Part shown: positions 7,483-15,174 of the stretch, piece after piece
Numbering within the stretch: position 1 is the first letter of the stretch
Layout: each line of letters starts with the position of its first letter
Assembly: GCA_020072565.1 (NCBI GenBank)
Contig: JAIQGI010000060.1
Coordinates: forward strand, 1-33,115
DNA: 33,115 nt
Source: Terriglobia bacterium
Lineage (GTDB): Bacteria; Acidobacteriota; UBA6911
Reading direction: 5' to 3'
Translations under genes and position numbers: made by a program
The notes under the pieces: generated by a model
The model's database searches: none
Seen by the model: the letters and a program-made list of their open reading frames with translations, nothing else
Told to the model about the DNA's origin: nothing

Positions 7483-8466
7483 ATGTTACACGCGCTGCCG
7501 TTTATTCTGGCATTGACTGTCCAGGCAGCGGGCCAGCAAACGCCGCCGCCCCCACCGGCTCGGGTAGTTCCCGCTCCGGTGGTCCAGCGGCCCGCTCCAC
7601 GCCCGCTCTACGACGAGAAAGCCGACGCGAAAGCCGCCATCGAAGCCGCTGTTCATGCGGCGGCGACAGACGATATTCGCGTGCTCATCACCTGGGGAGC
7701 CAACGACGATGCGGGCTCGATGAAGTTCGCGGATGCAAGGAAGGCGCCCGAGATTGCTGAATCAACGCCGTCGTTCTTTTCGGACGAATACAGGGTCGTC
7801 AACGTCGACGTCGGGCATCTCGATAAGAACCTGGATCTGGCGAAGACCTATGGCGTGAAGCTCTCGGCCGACGGCCTGCCGGCGCTGACCGTACTCGACG
7901 TGACAGGCAAGGTCGTCGCGAATACGACGGCGGCGGCACTCCGGCCGGACGGCGATATCGCGGGCATCGATGCGCCCAAAGTCGCCGCCTTTTTGAAACA
8001 GCATCAGGCGCCGGCGCCCGATGCCGTCGCGCCATTCGAGGCTGCCCTGAAGCAGGCAGGGAAAGACGGGAAGACCGTCTTCGTCTGGTTTTCGGCACCC
8101 TGGTGAGGGTGGTGCCATAGGCTGGGCGCCTGGATGGCGACCGAAGACGTTGCATTATTGATGGCGAAAGAGTTCGTAACCGTGAAGCTTGACTACGATC
8201 GGGGGATTGGCGCGAAAGACATCGAGAAGCGTTACATCGACAAGGGACAGGGACTGCCGTGGTTCGCGTTCGCCGCGCCGGACGGCACGGCGATCGTGCA
8301 CAGCACCCGTCCCAAGCTCGGCAACATCGGGCATCCGAATTCGCCGGACGAAGTCGAGTACTTCAAGACAATGCTGCAGAAAGCCCAGAAGCATCTGACC
8401 GATGCCGACATCGATGCTCTGATCACGTCGCTCGTGGCGTTCAACAAGGCCGCGAATAAAAAGTAG
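7483..8466 (+). CDS. Candidate selenocysteine-containing secreted double-thioredoxin protein (UGWC motif)
   Basis: ATG 7483 follows a perfect AAGGAGGT site (7467-7474). Read through one in-frame TGA at 8104-8106, the gene encodes 327 aa. A Sec signal (residues 1-18) and a Pro-rich linker precede two thioredoxin-like domains. The first (about 45-190) keeps the cis-Pro loop GLPALTVLD but has no cysteine pair. The second (about 190-327) reads VFVWFSAPW-TGA-GWCHRLGAWM and has cis-Pro in GLPWFAF. TGA occupies residue 208, exactly where the first redox Cys of a CGWC motif is expected; Cys211 is the resolving residue. The frame stays open for 120 codons beyond it, with domain homology and codon use intact. 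A hairpin fitting bacterial SECIS rules starts 4 bases later. The likely role is a thiol/selenol oxidoreductase in the envelope. The alternative is a Cys-to-stop mutation or sequencing error. No sel genes lie in the window. Confidence 0.72.
8107..8142 (+). promoter_or_regulatory. Candidate bacterial SECIS hairpin
   Basis: Twelve base pairs can form. GGTGCCATAGGC (8111-8122) pairs with GCCT (8128-8131), ATGGCG (8134-8139) and CC (8141-8142), leaving a GG bulge at 8132-8133 and an A bulge at 8140, with one G-U pair. The apical loop is TGGGC (8123-8127), with G at its second position. Sixteen bases separate the TGA from the loop. Published bacterial SECIS rules ask for about 16-37 bases and a G among the first two loop positions, so it just qualifies. 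A competing 6-bp hairpin, GGTGCC/GGCGCC with an 8-base loop, is also possible. Confidence 0.55.
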
Positions 8467-8477
8467 ACTTCAGACCA

Positions 8478-8543
8478 GAACCACGAAGACCGCAAAGACC
8501 TCAAAGAGTAGTTTCTTTGTGGTCTTCGAGTTCTCCGTGGTTC
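8478..8543. repeat. GAACCACGAAGACC-type inverted repeat
   Basis: GAACCACGAAGACC (8478-8491) and its approximate reverse complement ending CTCCGTGGTTC at 8543 form a long imperfect hairpin about 66 bases long. Related sequence occurs at 28065-28095. It sits at the point where the following metallophosphoesterase gene has lost its 5' end, and could act as a terminator for the upstream thioredoxin gene. Confidence 0.6.
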
Positions 8544-8571
8544 ACTTTTTCTCTGCCCGCGACATAACCGC

Positions 8572-9054
8572 TCGGCTGAGAGCTGGATCGTCTTTATCCG
8601 GCATATCCTGACGCATCCGGAATGCGATGCGGATCTGGTCGTCCTTGCAGGCGACCTGCTGATCGGCGGGTGGGAGGAAGAGCAGGCCGCGCAGGCTCGC
8701 ACGGTCGTCATCCCCCTGCTACAGACGATTCCTGTGCCCGTGTGTTACATCATGGGCAATGACGATAGCGCAGACCTCGGCCATGAGGATGGAAGGATCA
8801 GGCCCATTCACGGCCGGCGCCTGGATTTTGATGCCTGCAACGTCGCCGGGTACCAGTACAGCACGCCATTCGTCGGCGGGTGTTACGAGAAGCCCGAGGA
8901 CGAGATCGCTGCCGACCTTCGCCGGATTGAACCCATCCTCGATGAAACCACCATATTGGTCACGCACTCGCCGGCCTTCGGATATGCCGACCGCATTTAT
9001 TCGGGCGCCAATGTGGGATCCCGCGCGCTTGCCGAGTTGCTGGCCCGGACATAG
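8572..9054 (+). pseudogene. Metallophosphoesterase, 5'-truncated
   Basis: About 160 residues of a calcineurin-like phosphoesterase remain. Visible metal-site motifs are VVLAGDLL, the GNH-like IMGNDD, and THSP near the C-terminus. The N-terminal D-x-H motif that opens this fold is absent. The frame is open back to TAG 8509, but the intervening bases are the dispersed GAACCACGAAGACC repeat and contain no plausible start; the first ATG is 8734, inside the domain. Homology begins abruptly at about 8572. The gene was probably cut by repeat insertion or deletion and should be inactive. Confidence 0.7.
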
Positions 9055-9138
9055 GAAGATTGTTCGGAATCTTTTTTGCCTGGATCTTCGTCTTTATAAA
9101 TGTCGTCATGTCGAATCCCAGGAATCAGGAGGTGAAAA

Positions 9139-9855
9139 ATGAAGAGGAACGCCGTATTCCCGCTGGCAGTCATCCTGCTGACTATCGCATTGCCGGTCCG
9201 GAGTCAAGCGCCGGATGAAAAAGCCGCGATCCGGCAGGCCGCGCTGGACTATATCGAGGGCTGGTACGAGGCTGACGGAGCGCGCATGGACCGCGCGCTG
9301 CACAAGGAGCTGGCAAAACGCATCATCCACGCCGTCGGGGGAACCGAGCAGTTCACCAGTCTCACCAAGGCACAGATGGTGGAGGCGACACAAAGAGGCG
9401 GCGGGAAAAAGAGGCCCGCCGATACGCGCAATATCAAGGTGGATATTCTCGACGTTTACCGCGATATTGCGAGCGTCCGCACGGAATGTGCGGATTTTAT
9501 TGATTACCTCCAGCTCGCCAAATCGGAAGGACAGTGGAAAATCGTCAACGTTCTCTGGCAGTACAACGTCAAAGAACGCAAGGCAGTGGCCTTGGAACCA
9601 AAAACTCTAGCCGCCTATGCAGGAGAGTATGAGCTGAAGCCGGACTTCATCATTACCGTGACCGTCGAGAAAGATCAGCTTTTCCTCCAGGCGACGGGGC
9701 AGCCCAGGATCCAGGCCTTTCCGTCTTCCGAAACGGAATTCTTCCTGAAAGACGTGGAGGCGCAGATCAGCTTCGTCAAGAATGATGAGGGGAGGATCAC
9801 TCAACTGATACTTCACCAGGGCGGCAACGATGCGCCCGCCAGAAAGATCAAATAG
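9139..9855 (+). CDS. Secreted NTF2-like (lumazine-binding type) protein with DUF3471-like tail
   Basis: The protein has 238 aa, with ATG 9139 after a good AGGAGGTG site. A Sec signal (residues 1-23, ending VRSQA) is followed by a cone-shaped SnoaL/NTF2-like domain (about 28-145; AALDYIEGWYEADGARM, then SEGQWKIVNVLWQYN) of the Lumazine_bd_2 type. A C-terminal beta-rich module (about 150-238; LAAYAGEYELKPDFIITVTVEKDQL) resembles DUF3471. The family includes ligand-binding and non-enzymatic proteins, so no reaction is assigned. The stop codon is directly followed by a long REP-like hairpin. Confidence 0.75.
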   Translation: MKRNAVFPLAVILLTIALPVRSQAPDEKAAIRQAALDYIEGWYEADGARMDRALHKELAKRIIHAVGGTEQFTSLTKAQMVEATQRGGGKKRPADTRNIKVDILDVYRDIASVRTECADFIDYLQLAKSEGQWKIVNVLWQYNVKERKAVALEPKTLAAYAGEYELKPDFIITVTVEKDQLFLQATGQPRIQAFPSSETEFFLKDVEAQISFVKNDEGRITQLILHQGGNDAPARKIK

Positions 9856-9943
9856 GAAAACCGGGGACGCTCACCTATTTTGCGACCTGAGCAACCCTGC
9901 AATCTATCACTAAAGGCAAAATAGGTGAGCGTCCCCGGTTTTC
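9856..9943. repeat. Perfect 28-bp inverted repeat (REP-like), also a likely terminator
   Basis: 9856-9883 (GAAAACCGGGGACGCTCACC and 8 more bases) is the exact reverse complement of 9916-9943, with a 32-base loop. It starts on the base after the stop of the preceding gene. Related GTCCCC/GGTGAC motifs occur near 15955, 16930, 19913, 23130 and 24005, so it belongs to a dispersed family, possibly mobilised by a RAYT enzyme. Confidence 0.85.
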
Positions 9944-10049
9944 TGACGGTCGCGGCTCTGACCAGGGTCATCTTTGTCCCGGCCTTCCACTCGGGCCTGT
10001 TTACTGCCGGTCGCGGCCGGACTGAAGCGCTCCCGGGCCTGCGCTCTTT

Positions 10050-10105
10050 TCCTATTGACATTCTATACGTCCCCTGGTATTCTTCCTATTGATATTCTAT
10101 AGGAG
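10050..10105 (+). promoter_or_regulatory. PadR operon promoter with direct-repeat operator
   Basis: TTGACA (10055-10060) and TATTCT (10078-10083) are spaced by 17 bases, a good housekeeping promoter. The 18-base element CCTATTGACATTCTATA occurs at 10051 and, with one change (GATATT), at 10085, 34 bases apart. The first copy covers the -35 box and the second the start point and the AGGAG ribosome site (10101-10105). Autorepression by the PadR protein encoded next is the natural reading. Confidence 0.7.
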
Positions 10106-10110
10106 CACTC

Positions 10111-10443
10111 ATGCCTGAGGACAAAAGCGATCTGCTGCAGGGCACGCTCGACCTGCTCATCCTGACCACGCTGGCGCTCGAGCCGATGCACGGACTGGGC
10201 GTCGCGCGGCGCATCGGGCAAGTCACGCGCGGCGCTTTCGAAGTGAAGCCGGGATCTCTGTTCCCGGCATTGCACCGGCTGGAAGAGAAGGGATGGCTGC
10301 GCTCCAAGTGGGGCGAATCGGAAAACCGGCGCAAGGCGAAGTACTATACGCTGACCAGGGCCGGGCGGCGGCGTCTCCATGTGGAGACCGATGAGTGGCG
10401 CCGGGTTTGCAGGGCGATCTCCCGGGCCATCGAAGCAACATAG
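10111..10443 (+). CDS. PadR family transcriptional regulator
   Basis: This 110-aa winged-helix repressor carries the family signature from the start (DLLQGTLDLLILTTLALEPMHGLGVARRI), the recognition and wing region PGSLFPALHRLEEKGWL, and the C-terminal KYYTLTRAGRRRL helix used for dimerisation. This is the short acidobacterial form that is regularly paired with an ADOP permease. The permease gene starts 9 bases downstream, so the two are co-transcribed. The inducing ligand is unknown; PadR proteins often respond to phenolic or drug-like compounds that the downstream transporter handles. Confidence 0.93.
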   Translation: MPEDKSDLLQGTLDLLILTTLALEPMHGLGVARRIGQVTRGAFEVKPGSLFPALHRLEEKGWLRSKWGESENRRKAKYYTLTRAGRRRLHVETDEWRRVCRAISRAIEAT

Positions 10444-10452
10444 AGGTGAGGT

Positions 10453-13131
10453 ATGGGATTCGCGGCGCGCACCGCCAGCCTGTTTCGCAACCTTTTCCGC
10501 AGGTCCCGCGTCGAGCGCGAGCTTGACGACGAGTTGAGCGCCTACGTCGACCTGCTCGAGAAGGAAAAGCTGGCGGCGGGCTTGCCGCCGGCGGAGGCGC
10601 TCCGGGCCGCGCGTATGGAGGCCGGCGCGGAGCAGGTGAAGGAACGGGTGCGCGACGTGCGCACGGGGGCGCTGGTGGAGCAGTTCGCCGCCGACGTGCG
10701 GTATGGCACGCGCGTGCTGCGCCGGAACCCCGTCTTCGCCGCCGTCGCCGTGCTCACGCTGGCGCTCGGCATTGGCGCAACCACGGCGATTTTCAGCGTC
10801 GTCTATGGCGTGCTGCTGCGCCCGTTGCCTTTCCACGAGCCGGACCGGATTGTCGAACTCCGCGAGGTGAGCGCGGAGGGCAACCGCATGAATTTCGCCG
10901 ATCCCAATTTCGAGGACCTGCGCACGCAAGTCCGCTCGCTGAAGGGCGTGGCCGAGTACGCCTCGGGGTTGGTCTCGATTCCCGGCAGGGCCGAGCCCAC
11001 GCGCACGGTGGCGGCGTACGTCTCGCAGGATTTTTCCCTCATCATGCGGGTTCAACCGGTGCTGGGCCGCGGCTTTGTCGAGGGGGATCAGCGGTACGGC
11101 GCCCCTCCCGTCGTGCTGGTAAGCTATGGCTATTGGAAACAGTACCTGGACGGGGCGAACAACCTCTCGGCCGTCAAGCTGACCATCGAGAATCAGGCCG
11201 CTTCGGTGATTGGCGTCCTGCCGCCCGGTTTCCATTTTCCGGCGGACACAGGAATCTGGATTCCGCGTGAACTCCTACCGCGGCTGCCGAGCCGCACCGC
11301 TCACAACTGGCACGCCCTCGGGCGACTCGGCGACGGAGTTCCGCTCGCGCAGGCCCGCGCGGAACTTTCGGCAATCGCCGCCCGTCTGAACCGGCAGTAC
11401 GGCAAAGAAACCATGATGGCGGATGTCGCCGCCGTCCCGCTGCAGGAAAACCTGACGAGTCGCGCGCGCCCGGCCCTGCTGATCCTGCTGGGCTCGGTCG
11501 GGTTCCTGCTGCTTATCGCCTGCGCAAATGTGATGAACCTGCTGCTCGCCCAGGCCGCCGCGCGCACCCGCGAACTGGCGATTCGCACTGCGCTGGGGGC
11601 CGGCCGTCGCCGGCTGTTGCGGCAGTTTCTTACGGAAGCCCTGCTGCTGGCGTTCGGCGGCGGTGTGCTCGGCGTGGTGGCGGCGATGTTGGGCGTGCGC
11701 GCGCTGATAGCCATCGCACCGCACGATCTGCCGCGTCTGGAAGAGGTGTCCGTCAACTTGCCGGTTCTGCTCTTCGCGCTGGGGGTGTCGATTCTGGTGG
11801 CGGGAGGACTGGGCGTCTTCACCGCCCTGCGGGTCACTTCAGGAGATCTGCATCACCCCCTGGCTGAAGGGAGCCGCGGAGAGGCAGTCGCGGCAGGCGC
11901 GCACCGTGCGGGCCGCGCGATCATCGCTGCCCAGCTTGCCGTTACCTTGGTGCTTTTGGTAGGCGCCGGCCTGCTCGGGCGCAGCCTGCTGCGCGTGCTT
12001 TCGGTTGATCCCGGCTTTCGCACCGGGCATGTGCTGACGATAGATCTGGCGCTGCCGCCTGCCGAAGAGCCCGCCGACGCCGTTCGCCGCGTGCAATTCC
12101 TGAATGAACTGTCCGTGCGCTTGCGCCTGCTTCCGGGCGTGCGGGAAGTGGGCGGCACCAATGCCTTGCCGCTGGCAGACGGCGGCATGGACGACGGAAC
12201 CTACATCCTGATGAACCCTCAGGACGCCGTGCCGCGCGATTTTCAGGAATTCGAACGCCTGGCTCGCGAACCCGGGCGCACCGGCGACGCCGACTATTGC
12301 GCCGCTGACGAGGGTTACTTCCGCGCTCTCGGCATTCCTCTGCTGCGCGGACGGCTGTTCGACGATCGCGATACCATGGACGCATCGCACGCGGCGCTGA
12401 TCAGCGAATCGCTGGCACGCCAGAAATTCCCCAGCCGGGATCCGCTCGGCCGCCTCATCGAATTCGGGAATATGGACGGCGACCTGCGCCTGCTGACCAT
12501 CGTGGGCGTCGTAGGCGATGTGCGCGGCAGCCGGCTGGAAGCAGCGCCGCGTCCGATAATCTATGTCAACTATCGCCAGCGACCGCGAGCGGCAACCCGG
12601 TTCACGGTGGTGATCCAAGCGGACGCCGCACCTGCCGCCGTTCTGCCTGCTGCCCGCGAAATCGTGCGCACGCTCGATCCGAAGGTGCCGCCGGGCTTCA
12701 GCACGTTTTCGCAGATCTTTTCGGCTTCGCTGGACGCGCGCCGCTTCAACCTGACGCTGATCGCGATTTTCGCCGGCACCGCGCTGCTGCTTTCCCTGGC
12801 CGGGATCTACGGCGTCACGGCGTATACGGTGGCGCGACGCACGCGCGAGATCGGCGTCCGCATGGCGCTGGGCGCCCGTCCCGGCGATGTGTTGCGACTG
12901 GTGCTCGGGCAGGGAATGCTGGCCGCCGCGGTGGGCGTGGCGATCGGCGTTGCGGGCTCGCTCGCCCTGACACGCACACTGCAATCGCTGCTGTTCGGGG
13001 TGAGCGCCACCGACCCGGTGACCTTCGCCGCGGTGGCGCTGCTGCTGGTGCTGGTGGCGTTCCTGACGTCCTGCATTCCGGCGCGCCGCGCCACGCGCGT
13101 GGACCCGATGGTTGCGCTTCGGTACGAATGA
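10453..13131 (+). CDS. ADOP-type ABC transporter permease, PadR-linked
   Basis: The protein has 892 aa; ATG 10453 follows GAGGTGAGGT. An N-terminal cytoplasmic prefix domain (about 1-80; RRSRVERELDDELSAYVDLL, EALRAARMEAG) is typical of ADOP proteins that sit behind PadR. Then come TM1 (about 95-120), a MacB_PCD periplasmic domain, a three-helix FtsX block (ACANVMNLLLAQAAARTREL), a further helix, a second MacB_PCD domain, and the C-terminal FtsX block (RRTREIGVRMALGARPGDVL, ending RATRVDPMVALRYE). There is no ATPase domain and no ATPase gene nearby. Efflux or a mechanotransmission function is inferred from MacB homology only. GC content is higher than that of the accessory genes downstream, as expected for a core gene. 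Confidence 0.93.
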   Translation: MGFAARTASLFRNLFRRSRVERELDDELSAYVDLLEKEKLAAGLPPAEALRAARMEAGAEQVKERVRDVRTGALVEQFAADVRYGTRVLRRNPVFAAVAVLTLALGIGATTAIFSVVYGVLLRPLPFHEPDRIVELREVSAEGNRMNFADPNFEDLRTQVRSLKGVAEYASGLVSIPGRAEPTRTVAAYVSQDFSLIMRVQPVLGRGFVEGDQRYGAPPVVLVSYGYWKQYLDGANNLSAVKLTIENQAASVIGVLPPGFHFPADTGIWIPRELLPRLPSRTAHNWHALGRLGDGVPLAQARAELSAIAARLNRQYGKETMMADVAAVPLQENLTSRARPALLILLGSVGFLLLIACANVMNLLLAQAAARTRELAIRTALGAGRRRLLRQFLTEALLLAFGGGVLGVVAAMLGVRALIAIAPHDLPRLEEVSVNLPVLLFALGVSILVAGGLGVFTALRVTSGDLHHPLAEGSRGEAVAAGAHRAGRAIIAAQLAVTLVLLVGAGLLGRSLLRVLSVDPGFRTGHVLTIDLALPPAEEPADAVRRVQFLNELSVRLRLLPGVREVGGTNALPLADGGMDDGTYILMNPQDAVPRDFQEFERLAREPGRTGDADYCAADEGYFRALGIPLLRGRLFDDRDTMDASHAALISESLARQKFPSRDPLGRLIEFGNMDGDLRLLTIVGVVGDVRGSRLEAAPRPIIYVNYRQRPRAATRFTVVIQADAAPAAVLPAAREIVRTLDPKVPPGFSTFSQIFSASLDARRFNLTLIAIFAGTALLLSLAGIYGVTAYTVARRTREIGVRMALGARPGDVLRLVLGQGMLAAAVGVAIGVAGSLALTRTLQSLLFGVSATDPVTFAAVALLLVLVAFLTSCIPARRATRVDPMVALRYE

Positions 13132-13377
13132 CTGAGTGGCTCCCTTCTTTGCGCTGTCCCATTCGATCGAGCAAAGGCTCTGCCGTCGGCGTCCAAGAGC
13201 TTTTCAACAGCCCTCAAAATCGTGCAGGACCCCGGAGAGCGTGCCGACAAAGCGGATATTTGTTGAAAACAGAGAATTATCAGGAGTAGCTTAATCCGGT
13301 CCCTCAGTTCATCCCCCGACTAGAAGGACAGTCCTTGGTTTAGGTGCGTATACTCTTGCGCTTGATGGAAAATCCTC

Positions 13378-13989
13378 ATGGCCCGCGCGATCGAGAAGCA
13401 CCGCATGGTGGAGATGCGTTACTACACCGCTTATCGCGACAAAACCACGCGCCGCAAGGTCGACCCGTACCGCGTCTGGTACGCCGCCGGCGCCTTGTAC
13501 CTGATCGGCTACTGCCACATGCGCCAGGACATCCGCATGTTCGCCGTGGACCGCATCCAGTCGCTGACGGTCACCGCCCTCCCGTGCCAGATGCCCCTCG
13601 GCTTCAACGTGGAGGAATACGTCAAAAACGCCCTGACCGTGATGGTCGGCGGCCCGCAGATTGAGGTGGAACTCCGCTTCGACAAGAAAACCACCGCCTG
13701 GGCCAAAAATCGCATCTGGCACCCCAGCCAGAAAGCGACGATAACCAAGGACGGCTGCCTGACCCTGACGCTCCAGGTAGCCGAGACCCCCGAGCTAATC
13801 GGCTGGATCCTGAGCTTCGGGTCCGGCGTCCGGGTGATGCAGCCCGATTCACTTCGCCAAGAAGTTGTGGCCACCGCCGCGAAAATCGCGAACCAGAGTG
13901 ACCCCCGATGTCACGTTTCTGCGCGAAAAAGATCGGCAGGGAGCGGATCAGGATCTAGCGGCGAATGCCGCTTGGATGCCAGCGAATAG
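13378..13989 (+). pseudogene. WYL-domain regulator, missing its DNA-binding N-terminus
   Basis: The frame holds the WYL module (AIEKHRMVEMRYYTAYRDKTTRRKVDPY, YLIGYCHMRQDIRMFAVDRI) and the WCX extension (IEVELRFDKKTTAWAK, LTLTLQVAETPELIGWILSFG), about 170 residues in all. The N-terminal HTH that full-length WYL regulators carry is absent; a TGA lies five codons upstream, and the region before it (13132-13377) shows no HTH coding or other gene. After the WCX domain the frame runs into low-complexity residues. It looks like a 5'-deleted relic, although a ligand-sensing fragment could still be translated from the ATG. Confidence 0.65.
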
Positions 13990-14006
13990 AGGAAATAGGC
14001 GGCTGT

Positions 14007-14126
14007 ATGGGAAAACATGATTCCTCAAAAACTCGTGTCGTCCCCGTCTTCAATGCCCTCATGGATCGAGATGCGACGGGAAACTCGTGGCTGCCTCATC
14101 TATGTCAACTCGGTTCGCGGGCAGTG
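14007..14126 (+). pseudogene. Possible N-terminal fragment of an unrecognised protein
   Basis: ATG 14007 opens a frame whose first 40 residues (MGKHDSSKTRVVPVFNALMD, then RDATGNSWLPHL) look protein-like, but the remainder to 14324 does not and overlaps the next gene. I do not recognise the family. It may be the head of a deleted gene between the WYL relic and the PEGA gene. Confidence 0.2.
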
Positions 14127-14244
14127 GAGTGTATAGGATCTATCGTTGTCGGCACGCTACCACACGGTCATCCTCGATGGTGGGGCAAGAACGAGCGGCG
14201 TTTAGATCCTCACAGGCGTAGTTCTTTCAGCTCGGAGGCATCTA

Positions 14245-15024
14245 GTGAAGATAATCAAGCAGTTTATTGTCTGTTTTCTGGCGTATACCCTTGTCGCACA
14301 AGGACAGGGAAATGTTTTCAATAAGATCCGATATAACGGCGGATCGGTGGACTCAAAGGTGGACCCAAAAGATTGGAACAACCGCCTTACAGTCACTCCC
14401 GACACGATAACGCTAGCCCTGAAGGATGGCAAGAAAGTTGACATTCCTGCTAGATCGGTCACGTCTCTGAGCTACGGACAAGAGGCTCATCGTCGAGTGG
14501 GAACGATGATCGCCTTATCTATACTGGTCGCTCCGGTCGCATTGTTTGGACTTTTTCACAAAACGCGACTTCACTACATCGGCATCCAGTACGCAGTTCC
14601 CGATAACAAGACCGCCGGCATATTGCTGCAGGGTGACAAAGACAATTATCGAGCCGTTTTGGTTGCCTTACAGGGCGTGACCGGGGTACCGGTATCAGTG
14701 GGCGAAAAGGACCGCGAATTTGTACCGGTCGGAGTCAAGACTGATGTCACAAAAGGCCAGACTGACGAAAACGCTCCCGGTAAGAATCAGACTGTGACAT
14801 CCGAAGCCGCAAAGGGGACCGTAAACGTTGCTTCGGTACCTCCCGGAGCAGATTTGTTGGTGGATGGAGAGTTCATCGGCAATTGTCCGGCCGTGCTTAA
14901 GCTTGCGCCCGGAAAGCACACTATAACTGCAAAGCTGTCCGGTTATAAAGATTGGACTCGTCAGATCACAGTACAGACCGGATCGGAAGTCCAGTTGACA
15001 GCGAACCTCGAAAAACAAAACTAA
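14245..15024 (+). CDS. Exported PEGA-domain protein
   Basis: The protein has 259 aa. The start is GTG 14245, supported by GGAGG at 14234-14238. The N-terminus is a short export signal (residues 1-21, VAQGQG). A middle region contains one hydrophobic segment (about 91-110; MIALSILVAPVALFGLF), suggesting membrane anchoring. The C-terminal PEGA module (about 190-255) reads VNVASVPPGADLLVDGEFIGN, then APGKHTITAKLSGYKDW. PEGA domains are thought to bind surface-layer or cell-wall components. Lower GC than the neighbours suggests a recent arrival. No operon partner is seen. Confidence 0.75.
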   Translation: MKIIKQFIVCFLAYTLVAQGQGNVFNKIRYNGGSVDSKVDPKDWNNRLTVTPDTITLALKDGKKVDIPARSVTSLSYGQEAHRRVGTMIALSILVAPVALFGLFHKTRLHYIGIQYAVPDNKTAGILLQGDKDNYRAVLVALQGVTGVPVSVGEKDREFVPVGVKTDVTKGQTDENAPGKNQTVTSEAAKGTVNVASVPPGADLLVDGEFIGNCPAVLKLAPGKHTITAKLSGYKDWTRQITVQTGSEVQLTANLEKQN

Positions 15025-15139
15025 TCAATCCAGCGTGAGACCGGGTTCTTGCGGATAACCTGGGACTTGCTTCGGTGCCGGAAGCCTTCCTGAGACCGCG
15101 CGCGTCCTCGCGCGCAAAACCATTGGGGGAGCCTCGGGC

Positions 15140-15174
15140 TTGACAAATGAGTTGAATGTAATTACAGTAATTAC
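15140..15174 (+). promoter_or_regulatory. Promoter of the fused antitoxin-toxin gene, with twin palindromic operator
   Basis: TTGACA (15140-15145) and TACAGT (15163-15168) are 17 bases apart. The octamer palindrome GTAATTAC occurs twice, at 15158-15165 and 15167-15174, separated by one base and ending directly at the ATG (15175). The start codon would lie about 7 bases after the -10 box, and no ribosome site is present, which suggests a leaderless transcript. The two palindromes overlap the -10 box, ideal for repression by the AbrB-like domain encoded downstream. Confidence 0.6.

Noticed and set aside
7483-8106. Two separate genes, one ending at TGA 8106 and one starting at ATG 8134
   Set aside because: The second frame is in phase with the first, has no ribosome site, and would begin in the middle of the thioredoxin active-site helix; a read-through product is a better explanation.
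10063-12984. Long minus-strand frames opposite the PadR-ADOP operon
   Set aside because: They mirror the high-GC codon pattern of the plus-strand genes, lack domains and ribosome sites, and overlap well-supported proteins.
13363-13378. TGA upstream of the WYL frame as a second selenocysteine codon
   Set aside because: The residues before it do not continue WYL-family homology and no conserved cysteine is expected there; truncation explains it better.
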